DNA from: VYFG01 sp965213885
GTDB lineage: Bacteria > Pseudomonadota > Gammaproteobacteria > Arenicellales > Poriferihabitantaceae
Direction: 5' to 3'
NCBI GenBank assembly: GCA_965213885.1
Contig: OZ243919.1
Span: forward strand, 3,496,456 to 3,560,455
Length of the DNA stretch: 64,000 nucleotides
The notes beneath the pieces are model-generated. The model did no database searches. It saw only the letters and a list, made by a program, of their open reading frames with translations, and was not told the DNA's origin. Shown piece after piece: positions 1-9,065 of this stretch. The position numbers and the translations under genes are program-made. Each line of letters starts with the position of its first letter. The first letter of the stretch is position 1.

Positions 1-705
1 GGAGGTGGCGCGGAAACGTTATCATATAGAAGGAATCCGCCGACTTAATCCGTTTTCCACCGGATCGTTGCAAGAGCGAATGTTACTCCAAGCCTATGGG
101 TATAGAATCCTGATGCGAATAACTATTTTATTTTCAGCTCCACAGAACTTTTGTCGCCAAACGGGCGAATGCGTAATTTCGATGTTGATTCAGTCTGATT
201 TCAGATCGCTTACGGAACCGGAATGCTGAGAATAACTATTTGAAATATATAAGTATTATCTGTAATACGATAGAATGCATCGGGCAGAACAAGGATCCCG
301 GACGATGGGTCCCACACCGAGATGGTTCCAGCCCCGATTTCATTTCCCGGCCGCAAACGTTCGTGTCGCATTGGTTCCGCATGCCCTAGCAAGCTGGATG
401 GAAGCGCCGTTCCGGCATCGTGGCGGGCACGCCGGATGAACGGAACCATGATCTCCCGGCAACGGGTGCTGATGAACGATCCCGGGCGCAGTCCTCGGGG
501 CGGATCGGATCGTGCCGGCACCCCGGCGGAACTGGCTGCAATCCGCACCCTCCTGATCGTGCCTGGTGGACGGCTAGGATGGATGCGTGGTCCGGGCGCG
601 GTGAACAGGGAGGGTGCGCATCCAAGCGACCAATGGGGCACTCCGGGCCTTGACGCGGCACCTGAACGGATTCGCGGCGACTGGCAGATCCGCTGACACG
701 ACGGG
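1..705. other. Left edge, no gene supported
   Basis: I find no convincing gene here. The first ~300 bases are fairly AT-rich and the rest GC-rich. The open frames on both strands have low-complexity Arg/Pro/Gly composition typical of GC-rich noncoding or antisense DNA, and none shows a recognisable domain. No tRNA cloverleaf and no RNase P RNA core was seen, although rnpB lies near mraZ in some gammaproteobacteria. Confidence 0.5.
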
Positions 706-1284
706 ATGCGGGATATTGAAAATGCCCTTGCGCGTCACAGCCCTTCCCTGATCAGCCGGGACGGGATGCGGGCGGCGGCCGTGGCCATGATCCTCCGGGA
801 CCGCCCGGAGGGTCCGGAAGTGATGTTCATCCAGCGGGCCGAGTCAGAGTACGACCCGTGGTCGGGCCAGATCGCATTTCCCGGAGGCGGCCTCGAATCC
901 CATGATGCCGGCCTGGCGGATGCAGCCATCCGGGAAACCCGTGAAGAGACCGGTGTGGTTCTCTCCCATGGCCAGCAGATAGGCCGGCTCGACGACCTGC
1001 AGGGAAGCAGCCACAACCGGCCCATCAACCTGATGATCGGGTGCTTCGTCTATCGTCTCGACCTTGCGCCCGTTGCGGTCCCGAACTACGAGGTGGCCGA
1101 TATATTCTGGACGCCGCTTGCGCTTCTGCAGGACGAATCCCGGCGAACAGGCTACCGGACCCGCTTTCGCGAAGAACCCTACCCGGCAATCCATCTAGGG
1201 CCTGCCCGTCACGGCGCGGACCGGATTCTCTGGGGCCTGACCTACCGTTTCGTGCAGAATTTTCTGAGCATCACCGCGACCTGA
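706..1284 (+). CDS. NUDIX hydrolase, probable CoA pyrophosphatase (NudL/YeaB-like)
   Basis: This 192-residue protein probably hydrolyses the diphosphate of CoA or a related nucleotide in the cytoplasm. The NUDIX box is clear: FPGGG near residue 63, an acidic stretch with ES.D, then RETREETGV. The spacing between GGG and RE is one residue longer than the canonical G-x5-E-x7-RE box, as in the CoA-pyrophosphatase subfamily (YeaB/NudL). The N-terminal segment also fits that subfamily. ATG at 706 follows a weak purine-rich stretch. It stands alone upstream of the dcw cluster, where rsmI is common in relatives. Its last 44 bases are imperfectly duplicated just downstream. Family call good; the exact substrate is inferred. 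Confidence 0.8.
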   Translation: MRDIENALARHSPSLISRDGMRAAAVAMILRDRPEGPEVMFIQRAESEYDPWSGQIAFPGGGLESHDAGLADAAIRETREETGVVLSHGQQIGRLDDLQGSSHNRPINLMIGCFVYRLDLAPVAVPNYEVADIFWTPLALLQDESRRTGYRTRFREEPYPAIHLGPARHGADRILWGLTYRFVQNFLSITAT

Positions 1285-1327
1285 CCTGCCGCTTCGTACA
1301 GGCCTTTCAGGGCATCCCCGCGACCTG
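1238..1327 (+). repeat. 44-bp imperfect tandem duplication of the nudix 3' end
   Basis: Two adjacent copies with a 44-base period. The first encodes the end of the NUDIX protein (YRFVQNFLSITAT then stop). The second, after the stop, would encode CRFVQAFQGIPAT then stop in another frame. Several differences separate the copies, so the duplication is not recent. It has no obvious function. Confidence 0.75.
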
Positions 1328-1564
1328 ACCCGGTTTCCGGGGACCGGCCGGACCATGCGCCTGCGGGACGGCGCGACCGGGTACGGCACACCCGAACCGG
1401 TGTTCCATGGAGCATCATCCGCAGGGAACCGAAATACCGACAGGCAACTGTCTCATAAGGAACTTACGCCCGTTATCGAGAAACCGCTTTAATTTCGTTC
1501 GAAATTTGGCCCTTTTCTTATTAAAAATCAAAGAGATTTTGTTGACCGATTTGTCGAATTTTCC

Positions 1565-1594
1565 TTGACAACATGAGACATTGACTCATATAGT
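1565..1594 (+). promoter_or_regulatory. Sigma-70-type promoter of the dcw cluster (PmraZ)
   Basis: A perfect -35 hexamer TTGACA at 1565-1570 is followed after 18 bases by TATAGT at 1589-1594. Predicted initiation is near 1601, about 45 bases before the mraZ ATG, so the MraZ boxes lie on the start site. The surroundings are AT-rich compared with the genes. Inferred from sequence only. Confidence 0.7.
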
Positions 1595-1618
1595 GCAAAT
1601 TAGTGGGAAAAAGTGGGG
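1594..1618 (+). promoter_or_regulatory. MraZ operator (TGGG-type repeats, 10-bp period)
   Basis: TGGGA at 1604 and TGGGG at 1614 repeat with a 10-base period, and a degenerate first unit, TGCAA, sits at 1594. MraZ is known to bind direct TGGGN repeats spaced by 5 bases just downstream of its own promoter and to repress the dcw operon. The position over the predicted start site fits autorepression. An 8-bp inverted repeat (GAATTTTC/GAAAATTC, 1618-1634) follows directly. Confidence 0.7.
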
Positions 1619-1646
1619 AATTTTCCGAAAATTCGGTCTTTTCAGC

Positions 1647-2105
1647 ATGTTTCGTGGCGCCAACAAACTGAATCTCGACAACAAGGGTCGTCTGGCGATT
1701 CCGGTGGGATACCGGGACGATCTGGAGGACCGTTGTGGCGGCAGTCTGGTGGTGACGGTGAACAATACACGGGAAAAGTGCCTTTGGCTGTACCCGATGG
1801 ATGAGTGGGGCGTAGTCGAGCAGAAGGTGGTGAACCTGTCAAGCTTCGATCCCAATCACCAGAAGCTCAAGCGCTTCCTGATCGGCTATGCCAGCGATGT
1901 GGAGATGGACAAGACCGGCCGCATCCTGCTCCCGGGTTCGCTGCGGGAGTTCGCCGGACTGGGCAAGACGGTTTTCCTGGTGGGCCAGGGCAACAAGTTC
2001 GAGATCTGGGACGAGGGTCTGTGGAACGAGAAGTGTGCGCAGTGGCTCAAGGAGGAACTGGATGCCGGTACGATGTCCGTGGAGCTTGAGCAGATATCCC
2101 TCTGA
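1647..2105 (+). CDS. mraZ: Transcriptional regulator MraZ
   Basis: A 152-residue DNA-binding protein that autoregulates the division and cell-wall cluster. It has the two SpoVT/AbrB-like halves of the family, each with a D-x-x-G-R signature (DNKGR near residue 10, DKTGR near residue 91). ATG at 1647 was chosen because it gives the family's standard N-terminus (MFRGAN) and length; an upstream in-frame start at 1581 would run through the operator and promoter. The stop overlaps the rsmH start by one base (TGATG). It is the first gene of the operon. Confidence 0.95.
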   Translation: MFRGANKLNLDNKGRLAIPVGYRDDLEDRCGGSLVVTVNNTREKCLWLYPMDEWGVVEQKVVNLSSFDPNHQKLKRFLIGYASDVEMDKTGRILLPGSLREFAGLGKTVFLVGQGNKFEIWDEGLWNEKCAQWLKEELDAGTMSVELEQISL

Positions 2106-3049
2106 TGCATGCGGCCATCACAACGAACGAAGGCCACCGGCATGTGCCGGTGCTGCGCGATGAGGTGATCTCGGGGCTGGACCCGGAGGAGCGCGGCATC
2201 GTCGTCGACGCCACCTACGGGAGAGGTGGCCACACGAGGGCGATCCTCGCCCGCCTGGGGGCCAGCGGGAAGATGCTCGTCATCGACCGGGATTCCGCCG
2301 CCGTGGCGCAGGCCCGGCGCGAGTGGTCCGGGGACCAGCGCATCGAAATCGTGCACGCGCCCTTTTCCCGGCTGCGCGCCATCATGGATGACCACGGCCT
2401 GTCCGGCAGGGTGACAGGCGTGCTGTTCGACCTTGGCGTCTCCTCACCCCAGCTGGATGACGGGAGCCGCGGGTTCGGTTTTGCACACGATGGCCCGCTG
2501 GATATGCGCATGGACACGGAAAGCGGAATCACCGCGGCGGACTGGCTGGAGCGGGTGGAGCAGGGTGAACTCGCCCGGGTGCTCAAGACGCTGGGCGAGG
2601 AACGGTTTGCCCGGCGTGTGGCCAGCCGGATCAAGGCCCATGGCAGGATTTCAACGACGGGAGAACTGGCGCGGGTGGTTGCCGGCGCGGTTCCGACACG
2701 GGAACCCGGCAAGCATCCGGCAACCCGCACCTTCCAGGCCATTCGCATTGCCCTCAACCGCGAACTCGAGGAACTCGGGGAGGTCCTGCCCCAGGTGGTC
2801 GACGTCCTGGCGGGCGGCGGGCGCCTGGTGGTGATCAGCTTTCACTCGCTGGAGGATCGTCTGGTGAAGCGTTTCATCCGGGAGCAGAGCCGGGGTGATC
2901 CCTACCCGCCGGATCTTCCGGTCAGGAACGACATGCTGCGCCCCAGGCTGCGCCCGGTGGGCAAGGCGGTGCGGGCGGGAAAGGCGGAAATAGCCGCCAA
3001 CCGGCGCGCACGCAGCGCGGTGATGCGGGTGGCGGAGAAAGTCGCATGA
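2105..3049 (+). CDS. rsmH: 16S rRNA (cytosine(1402)-N(4))-methyltransferase RsmH
   Basis: A 314-residue SAM-dependent enzyme that N4-methylates C1402 of 16S rRNA in the decoding centre. The SAM motif DATYGRGGHTRAIL is near residue 38, DLGVSSPQLD near 109, and the late FHSLEDR motif near 248. Length is normal. It begins inside the mraZ stop codon and ends in a 4-base ATGA overlap with ftsL, so translational coupling is likely. Its place second in the cluster is conserved across bacteria. Confidence 0.97.
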   Translation: MHAAITTNEGHRHVPVLRDEVISGLDPEERGIVVDATYGRGGHTRAILARLGASGKMLVIDRDSAAVAQARREWSGDQRIEIVHAPFSRLRAIMDDHGLSGRVTGVLFDLGVSSPQLDDGSRGFGFAHDGPLDMRMDTESGITAADWLERVEQGELARVLKTLGEERFARRVASRIKAHGRISTTGELARVVAGAVPTREPGKHPATRTFQAIRIALNRELEELGEVLPQVVDVLAGGGRLVVISFHSLEDRLVKRFIREQSRGDPYPPDLPVRNDMLRPRLRPVGKAVRAGKAEIAANRRARSAVMRVAEKVA

Positions 3050-3336
3050 CCATGGCCCGGTCGCTGATCGTGCTGTTGTGTCTTGTGCTGGTCAGTGCAG
3101 CGGCGGTGGTGGCGGTAAGGCACCAGAACCGGCTGACGTTCGTGACCCTCCAGAAACAGGAACAGCGACACGACGAGTTGCAGGCCGAATGGAGCCGCCT
3201 GATGCTGGAAAGAGCCACCTGGACCCGTCGGAACAGTGTGGTGGACGACGCCCGCAAGCGTCTCGGCATGGTGGCGCCGTCGCCCGAGAGGATCGTGACG
3301 TTGCAACTGGTGAATCAAGGCGATGTGGACTACTAG
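3046..3336 (+). CDS. ftsL: Cell division protein FtsL
   Basis: A 96-residue bitopic membrane protein of the FtsQLB divisome subcomplex. One transmembrane helix lies at about residues 5-22, followed by a periplasmic coiled coil. Sequence conservation is poor in this family, so the call rests on size, topology and position between rsmH and ftsI. The start at 3046 overlaps rsmH by 4 bases; a second ATG two codons later is possible. Confidence 0.9.
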   Translation: MTMARSLIVLLCLVLVSAAAVVAVRHQNRLTFVTLQKQEQRHDELQAEWSRLMLERATWTRRNSVVDDARKRLGMVAPSPERIVTLQLVNQGDVDY

Positions 3337-3374
3337 CGCACACGAACATCCGTTTGCAACGCCCAGGGACTGGC

Positions 3375-5084
3375 ATGGCTAGGTGCCTCGCCCGTCCGCC
3401 GGTCTGGCGCGAATACTTTGTCATGGGTCTGCTGTTCACGGGGCTGGTCGTGATTGCATTCAAGGTGGTGCATATCCAGATTGTGGAGCGGGGCCATCTT
3501 CATGCCCAGGGTGATGCCAGGTACCTGCGGGAGATTACCGTGCTTCCCCAGCGTGGCCAGATCCTGGACAGGAACGGGCAGATCCTGGCGGTGAGCACCC
3601 CGGTGGAGTCACTGTGGGCGGAGCCCGGCGTGTTCTGTACCGACGGGGATTCCTGGAAATCCATGCCGGACATCCTGGAGCTGGACCCCGGGGACCTCAA
3701 GGCCGCCTGCGAGCGCCGCAAGGGCGCCGATTTCATGTATGTCAAGCGGAGAATTCCGCCGGCCGTGGCAGAGGAGGTCATGGCGCTCAACATTCCCGGG
3801 CTGGAGAGGCAGCGCGAATACCGGCGGTATTATCCCGATGGCCCCGTCGGTGCCCACCTGATCGGTTTTACCGATGTGGACGACACCGGACAGGAGGGTC
3901 TGGAGATCCGGTTCGACAGTCATTTGGCGGGCGTTCCGGGTCGCAAGCGGGTACTCAAGGATGTGGCGGGCCACTATGTCGAAAGCGTGGAGAGCATCCA
4001 GCAGGTTCGCCACGGGGAGAATCTCCGGATCAGCGTCGACCAGCGGGTGCAGTCCCTCGCCGCCGCCTACCTGGAGAAGGCCATCAAGAAACACAAGGCC
4101 TCCGGGGGCAGCGTCGTGGTGCTGTCCGTTCCCAGCGGCGAGATCCTCTCCATGGTGACGTCACCGCAGTTCAATCCCAATGACCGCGGCTCCATCAGGC
4201 CGGGGGTGTTCCGCAATCGCGCGGTGACCGATGTGGTGGAACCGGGCTCCACGTCCAAGCCGTTTACCGTGGCCATGGCCCTGGAAACCGGACAGGTCGG
4301 AGTGGAGACGATGGTGGACACCGCGCCGGGGATGTACCGGGTCGGGGGAAAAACCATCCGGGACGTGCACGACTATGGGGACATCTCCGTTTTCGACGTT
4401 CTGGTGCGGTCGAGCAATATCGGTTCCGCCAAGATCGCGCTTGCGTTTCCGTTCGACCGGCTGTTCGACACACTGAACGCCGTGGGATTCAACGAGCCGG
4501 CGTCCGATCTGCCGGGGGAAGTGAAGGGCGTGCTGGTCCGGCGCAACCGGCTCATAGAGCATGCCACCATCTCCTACGGCTACGGTTTCTCGGTGACCCC
4601 GCTTCAGCTTGCCCGGGCCTACACCGCGTTCGCCACGGACGGCAAACTGCTGCCGGTCACGCTGGAACCCAAGCCGGAAGGCTACAGGGCCAGGGGAAGA
4701 CGGGTGTTCAGCAAGTCGACGGTACAGCAGATCCGGGCCATGATGGAGAAAGTGGCGACCCCGGAGGGAACGGCCCGCCGGGCCCGCATCCAGCGTTATC
4801 GGGTGGGCGGCAAGACCGGCACCACCCACAAGCTGGTTGACGGCAACTATGACAACAACCAGTACATCAGCCTGTTCGCCGGAATGGCGCCACTGTCCGA
4901 TCCCCGCTTCGTCACCGTGGTGACCGTGGACAACCCCACAGGCGAGCATTACTACGGCGGCGTCGTCGCGGCGCCCGTGTTCGCGGAACTCATGCAGGAC
5001 CTGATGCGCCTGTACAACATTCCGCCCGACAGCGTCAAGGACACCCAGATCACCACCATCGGCACCGGGGAAAAGTCCGCATGA
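3375..5084 (+). CDS. ftsI: Septal peptidoglycan transpeptidase FtsI (PBP3)
   Basis: A 569-residue class B penicillin-binding protein that cross-links septal peptidoglycan with FtsW. One transmembrane anchor lies at about residues 15-37, then the pedestal domain and the transpeptidase. The three active-site motifs are intact: STSK with nucleophile Ser292 and Lys295, SSN at 346-348, KTG at 480-482. The frame is open further upstream, but ATG 3375 gives the usual length and a short basic cytoplasmic tail 38 bases after ftsL. The end overlaps murE by 4 bases. Confidence 0.96.
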   Translation: MARCLARPPVWREYFVMGLLFTGLVVIAFKVVHIQIVERGHLHAQGDARYLREITVLPQRGQILDRNGQILAVSTPVESLWAEPGVFCTDGDSWKSMPDILELDPGDLKAACERRKGADFMYVKRRIPPAVAEEVMALNIPGLERQREYRRYYPDGPVGAHLIGFTDVDDTGQEGLEIRFDSHLAGVPGRKRVLKDVAGHYVESVESIQQVRHGENLRISVDQRVQSLAAAYLEKAIKKHKASGGSVVVLSVPSGEILSMVTSPQFNPNDRGSIRPGVFRNRAVTDVVEPGSTSKPFTVAMALETGQVGVETMVDTAPGMYRVGGKTIRDVHDYGDISVFDVLVRSSNIGSAKIALAFPFDRLFDTLNAVGFNEPASDLPGEVKGVLVRRNRLIEHATISYGYGFSVTPLQLARAYTAFATDGKLLPVTLEPKPEGYRARGRRVFSKSTVQQIRAMMEKVATPEGTARRARIQRYRVGGKTGTTHKLVDGNYDNNQYISLFAGMAPLSDPRFVTVVTVDNPTGEHYYGGVVAAPVFAELMQDLMRLYNIPPDSVKDTQITTIGTGEKSA

Positions 5085-6619
5085 CCAGGTCTGGAGAGAC
5101 AGCGTCCGGCCGGACGGAGCCTGAAGGCAGCCTCCCTTTGGGGGCACTGCTTGAGGGCGTGGTCGGGCCCGGCGGTGTGCCGGCCCCCCTGGCCGGCACC
5201 GGCATCACCGGCATGGCTCTGGACAGCCGCCGTATCCGGCCGGGCAACCTGTTCGTGGCAATGCCGGGAACCGCCGCCGACGGGCGCGACTATATTGCGG
5301 CTGCCCTGGATGCCGGCGCGATCGCAGTGGCTTTTGAAAGCGACCGGGCCTCCCGGCTGTGCCGAACCCTGGCCGATCAGGGTCGTGCGGTGGGTGTTGC
5401 GAACCTGCGCGAGCGCGTGGGCCTCATGGCATCCCGGCTGTATGGAGATCCCTCCAGCCGCTTCAGCGTGATCGGAATCACGGGCACCAACGGCAAGACC
5501 ACCTGTGCCTGGCTGCTGGCCCGGGCGCTGGAGAGTCTGGGGGAGCGCAGTGTCATGATGGGGACCATCGGCTCGGGGTTCCCGGACGCGATGGCGGCGT
5601 CCTCGCTGACCACCGAGAACGCCGTGGACATTCAGGGCAGCCTTCGCGGGTGGCTGGACCAGGGCGCCACCGCCGTGTGCATGGAGGTTTCTTCCCACGG
5701 CCTCGACCAGGGACGGGTGAACGGGGTGCGTTTCAATGCGGCGGTGTTCACCAACCTGTCCAGGGACCATCTGGACTATCACGGCGACATGGATGCCTAT
5801 GCCGAAGCGAAGAAAAAGCTGTTCCGCCTGCCCGGCCTGGAGGCTGCCGTGGTCAACGCCGACGACAGGCTGGGCCGGAAGATCCTTGCCATGACCGACA
5901 CGCCGGTGCTGATGAGTTACGGCCTTGCCGATGCCGACGTCATGCCGCTGGACCCGCAGTTCGATACGGCGGGGACGCATTTCCGGTGGACCTGGGGGCA
6001 GCGCCGGTTTGACTGCCGCTCCAGGCTGATCGGCGAGATCAACCTTCCGAACCTGCTGGCCGTGATCGCCACGCTGTTGGCGCAGGGGTATGCCGCGGAA
6101 CGCATCGAGGCCCTGCTGCCGGCGCTGCGGCCGCCGCCCGGCAGGATGGAACTGATCGCGGGGGGCAAGCGGAGTCCGGCGGTGGTGGTGGACTATGCCC
6201 ATACCCCGGATTCCCTGGAAAGGGCGCTCAGGTCACTGCGACCGCTCACAACGGGCGGTCTCGGCGTGGTGTTCGGTTGCGGGGGCGAGCGTGATCCCGG
6301 GAAACGGCCTCTCATGGGCCGCGCAGCCGCCCGGTACGCTGACCGCGTCATCATCACCAGCGACAACCCGAGGGGAGAGGATCCCCTTGCCATTGCCGCC
6401 ATGGCCCGGGACGCCGTCACCGGGGAGGACGCTGCCAAGCCCTGCCTGGTTGAGCTGGATCGGGCCCGGGCCATCACCACGGCAATCAGCGGCGCCCGCG
6501 CCGGCGATGTGATCCTGATTGCCGGCAAGGGACACGAGACCACCCAGACCATTGGCTCCTGTGTCCGGCGCTTCGATGACCGGGAAGTGGTCGCCAGGGT
6601 GCTGGGGGCACATCAATGA
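5081..6619 (+). CDS. murE: UDP-MurNAc-L-Ala-D-Glu:meso-diaminopimelate ligase MurE
   Basis: A 512-residue Mur ligase that adds meso-diaminopimelate to UDP-MurNAc dipeptide using ATP. The P-loop GTNGKTT contains Lys139; the central and C-terminal Mur ligase domains follow. The DNPR motif at residues 428-431 is the known hallmark of diaminopimelate rather than lysine specificity. The start overlaps the ftsI stop (ATGA) and the end overlaps murF by 4 bases, so it is part of the coupled cluster. Confidence 0.97.
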   Translation: MTRSGETASGRTEPEGSLPLGALLEGVVGPGGVPAPLAGTGITGMALDSRRIRPGNLFVAMPGTAADGRDYIAAALDAGAIAVAFESDRASRLCRTLADQGRAVGVANLRERVGLMASRLYGDPSSRFSVIGITGTNGKTTCAWLLARALESLGERSVMMGTIGSGFPDAMAASSLTTENAVDIQGSLRGWLDQGATAVCMEVSSHGLDQGRVNGVRFNAAVFTNLSRDHLDYHGDMDAYAEAKKKLFRLPGLEAAVVNADDRLGRKILAMTDTPVLMSYGLADADVMPLDPQFDTAGTHFRWTWGQRRFDCRSRLIGEINLPNLLAVIATLLAQGYAAERIEALLPALRPPPGRMELIAGGKRSPAVVVDYAHTPDSLERALRSLRPLTTGGLGVVFGCGGERDPGKRPLMGRAAARYADRVIITSDNPRGEDPLAIAAMARDAVTGEDAAKPCLVELDRARAITTAISGARAGDVILIAGKGHETTQTIGSCVRRFDDREVVARVLGAHQ

Positions 6620-7989
6620 TGACGTTCAGCGCGGCAGCCGAATTGACCGGAGGCATCCTGCACGGCGCGGATGGCATCTTCGGCGGGGTGCGTATCGATT
6701 CCCGTGCGGTGCTGCAGGGTGAACTGTTCGTCGCCATCCGCGGGGACCGTCTGGACGGGCATGATTTCGTGGCGGACGCGGCGGACCGCGGCGCCGCGGG
6801 GGCGCTCGTAACGCACCGGGTGGATGCGGCTATCACTCAGGTCGCCGTGGCTGACACCACCGCCGCCCTTGGCCGGCTTGCCTACAGCCGTCGGCGAGAA
6901 TTCGACATTCCGGTGATCGGGATTACCGGCAGCAACGGCAAAACCACCGTGACCGCCATGGTTCGCGAAATCCTGTCGGTGTCCGGCCGTCCCCTGGCGC
7001 CCCGGGAAAGCTACAACAACCAGTGGGGAGTTCCCCTGACCCTGATGGAACTGGCTGGCGGGCATACCCATGCGGTCATCGAAATGGGGATGAACCACGC
7101 CGGGGAAATCGACCATCTGACCCGGATCGCCGCGCCCACCGTGGCGCTGGTCAACAATGCGGTCGCCGCCCATCTGGAGGGTCTTGGCTCCGTGCAGCGT
7201 GTGGCCGAGGCAAAGGGGGAGATCTTCAACGGGCTCGGACCCGGCGGCGTGGCGGTGCTGAATCGGGACGATCCGAACTTCGGCTTGTGGCGGACCCTGG
7301 CGGGCGAGCGCGGGATCCTGACCTTCGGCCTGGAGAACGGGGCGGATTTTCGGGGTCTTGACGTGGAGCTCGGCCCGACCGGCAGCCGGTTGTCGGTCCG
7401 GGGTCCGGCCGGGGACGCCGAAATCACGCTGGCCGTTCCGGGCCGGCACAACATCATGAATGCCCTGGCCGCCATGGCGGCGTGTCACGCCGTCGGCACG
7501 GATCCTGAGGATCTGTGTGCCGGCCTTGCCGCGTTTACGGGGATCCCGGGGAGGCTGCGTCAGCTGAGTGCTGCCGGCGGGGCCACCCTGGTCGATGACA
7601 GCTTCAATGCCAACCCGGGATCCGTCGCCGCCGCCATCGATTTCCTTTCAGCGCAGCCGGGCCGGCGCATTCTGGTGCTCGGCGCCATGGCGGAACTCGG
7701 TCACTCGGCCGGGGAGCATCATGCCGCGATGGGAAGTTACGCAAGGGGCGGGGGAATCCATCGGCTGCTGGTGCTGAACGACGGGGACAATCCCGTCCTG
7801 GATGGATACCGGAGGGGATATGGCCACTGCACGGAGGTGTTCCCGGATGTCCCGTCCCTGGTGGCGTCCCTGGAATCGGAGGATTCCCCGGGGAACACCA
7901 TCCTGGTCAAGGGTTCCAAGTCATCCCGCATGGGAAGGGTGGTACAGGCGATGACCGCCGGGCGGGGGGCGGGGGGGGCGTCATGCTGA
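6616..7989 (+). CDS. murF: UDP-MurNAc-tripeptide:D-Ala-D-Ala ligase MurF
   Basis: A 457-residue enzyme completing the cytoplasmic pentapeptide precursor by adding D-Ala-D-Ala. The ATP loop GSNGKTT has Lys109; the family's EMGMNHAGEI motif is near residue 156. Its D-Ala-D-Ala substrate must be made by a Ddl encoded elsewhere, because ddl is missing from this cluster. The 3' end runs through G6 and G8 tracts (7964-7978) and overlaps the mraY start by 7 bases. Confidence 0.96.
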   Translation: MMTFSAAAELTGGILHGADGIFGGVRIDSRAVLQGELFVAIRGDRLDGHDFVADAADRGAAGALVTHRVDAAITQVAVADTTAALGRLAYSRRREFDIPVIGITGSNGKTTVTAMVREILSVSGRPLAPRESYNNQWGVPLTLMELAGGHTHAVIEMGMNHAGEIDHLTRIAAPTVALVNNAVAAHLEGLGSVQRVAEAKGEIFNGLGPGGVAVLNRDDPNFGLWRTLAGERGILTFGLENGADFRGLDVELGPTGSRLSVRGPAGDAEITLAVPGRHNIMNALAAMAACHAVGTDPEDLCAGLAAFTGIPGRLRQLSAAGGATLVDDSFNANPGSVAAAIDFLSAQPGRRILVLGAMAELGHSAGEHHAAMGSYARGGGIHRLLVLNDGDNPVLDGYRRGYGHCTEVFPDVPSLVASLESEDSPGNTILVKGSKSSRMGRVVQAMTAGRGAGGASC

Positions 7990-9065
7990 TCTGGCTGTTC
8001 GAGTGGCTGTCCCAGTATCACAGCGGATTCAACGTGTTCCGCTACCTGACGCTGCGGGGAATCTGCGGTGTGTTGACCTCGATCACCATTTTCTTCATTT
8101 TCGGCCCCGCGATGATCCGGAAACTCAGCGAGTACCAGATCGGTCAGACCATTCGCGTCGACGGTCCGCCGACCCACTTCGACAAGGTGGGCACACCCAC
8201 GATGGGCGGCCTGCTCATTCTGGTGGCCGTGGTGGTGACCACGTTGCTGTGGGCTGATCTCGGCAACCGCTTCGTGTGGGTGACCCTGCTCACCACGATC
8301 CTTTTCGGACTGATCGGCTGGATTGACGACTATCGCAAGCTCATCGAAAAGAATCCCAGGGGCATGGGGGCGCGCAACAAGTTCCTCGGGCAGACCCTGG
8401 TCGGATTTGCCGCCGCCTGCTTCCTCTACTTCACCGCCCAATCACCGGTGGAAACCGCCTTTCTCGTGCCGTTGTTCAAGAACGTGTCCATCCCGCTGGG
8501 CGCGGGATTCATCGTGCTCGCATGGTTTGTCATCGTCGGCACCAGCAATGCGATCAATCTGACCGACGGGCTCGACGGTCTCGCGATCATGCCCACCGTG
8601 ATGGTAGCCGGCGCGTTCGGCATCTTCGCCTACGTCACCGGGAATTCGATCTTTTCCGAGTACCTCGGCATCCCGTATATCCCCGGGGTCGGGGAGGTGC
8701 TGGTCTTCTGCGCCGCGCTGGTGGGGTCCGGTCTCGGCTTTCTCTGGTTCAACACCTATCCCGCCCAGGTCTTCATGGGCGACATCGGCGCCCTTTCCCT
8801 TGGCGCCGCCATCGGCGTGATTGCCGTCATCGTGCGCCAGGAGATCGTGCTCATGATCATGGGCGGCATCTTCGTCGTGGAGACGGTCTCGGTGATCCTG
8901 CAGGTGGCGTCCTACAAGCTGGTGGGCAGGAGGATCTTCCGGATGGCGCCGCTGCACCATCACTTCGAGCTCAAGGGCTGGCCCGAACCCCGGGTGATCG
9001 TGCGTTTCTGGATCATCAGCCTGATGCTGGTGCTGGTGGGACTGGCCACCCTGAAGGTGCGTTGA
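7983..9065 (+). CDS. mraY: Phospho-N-acetylmuramoyl-pentapeptide transferase MraY
   Basis: A 360-residue polytopic inner-membrane enzyme that transfers phospho-MurNAc-pentapeptide to undecaprenyl phosphate, giving lipid I. Family motifs are intact: the GTPTMGG loop near residue 63, DDYRKL near 115, NLTDGLDGLA near 190, GDIGALSLG near 265 and the HHHFE loop near 325. About ten hydrophobic helices are visible. Start and stop overlap murF and murD. The G-run upstream of ATG 7983 may act as the ribosome binding site. Confidence 0.97.
   Translation: MLIWLFEWLSQYHSGFNVFRYLTLRGICGVLTSITIFFIFGPAMIRKLSEYQIGQTIRVDGPPTHFDKVGTPTMGGLLILVAVVVTTLLWADLGNRFVWVTLLTTILFGLIGWIDDYRKLIEKNPRGMGARNKFLGQTLVGFAAACFLYFTAQSPVETAFLVPLFKNVSIPLGAGFIVLAWFVIVGTSNAINLTDGLDGLAIMPTVMVAGAFGIFAYVTGNSIFSEYLGIPYIPGVGEVLVFCAALVGSGLGFLWFNTYPAQVFMGDIGALSLGAAIGVIAVIVRQEIVLMIMGGIFVVETVSVILQVASYKLVGRRIFRMAPLHHHFELKGWPEPRVIVRFWIISLMLVLVGLATLKVR

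Noticed and set aside
1285..1560. Possible RNase P RNA or small RNA upstream of mraZ
   Set aside because: The conserved RNase P core sequences are not present. There is a small AATTTCG/CGAAATT inverted repeat (1491-1506) but nothing RNA-gene-like.
4161..6202. Long minus-strand frames (328 and 416 codons) opposite ftsI and murE
   Set aside because: Antisense shadows of highly conserved genes; no recognisable motifs and no ribosome binding sites.
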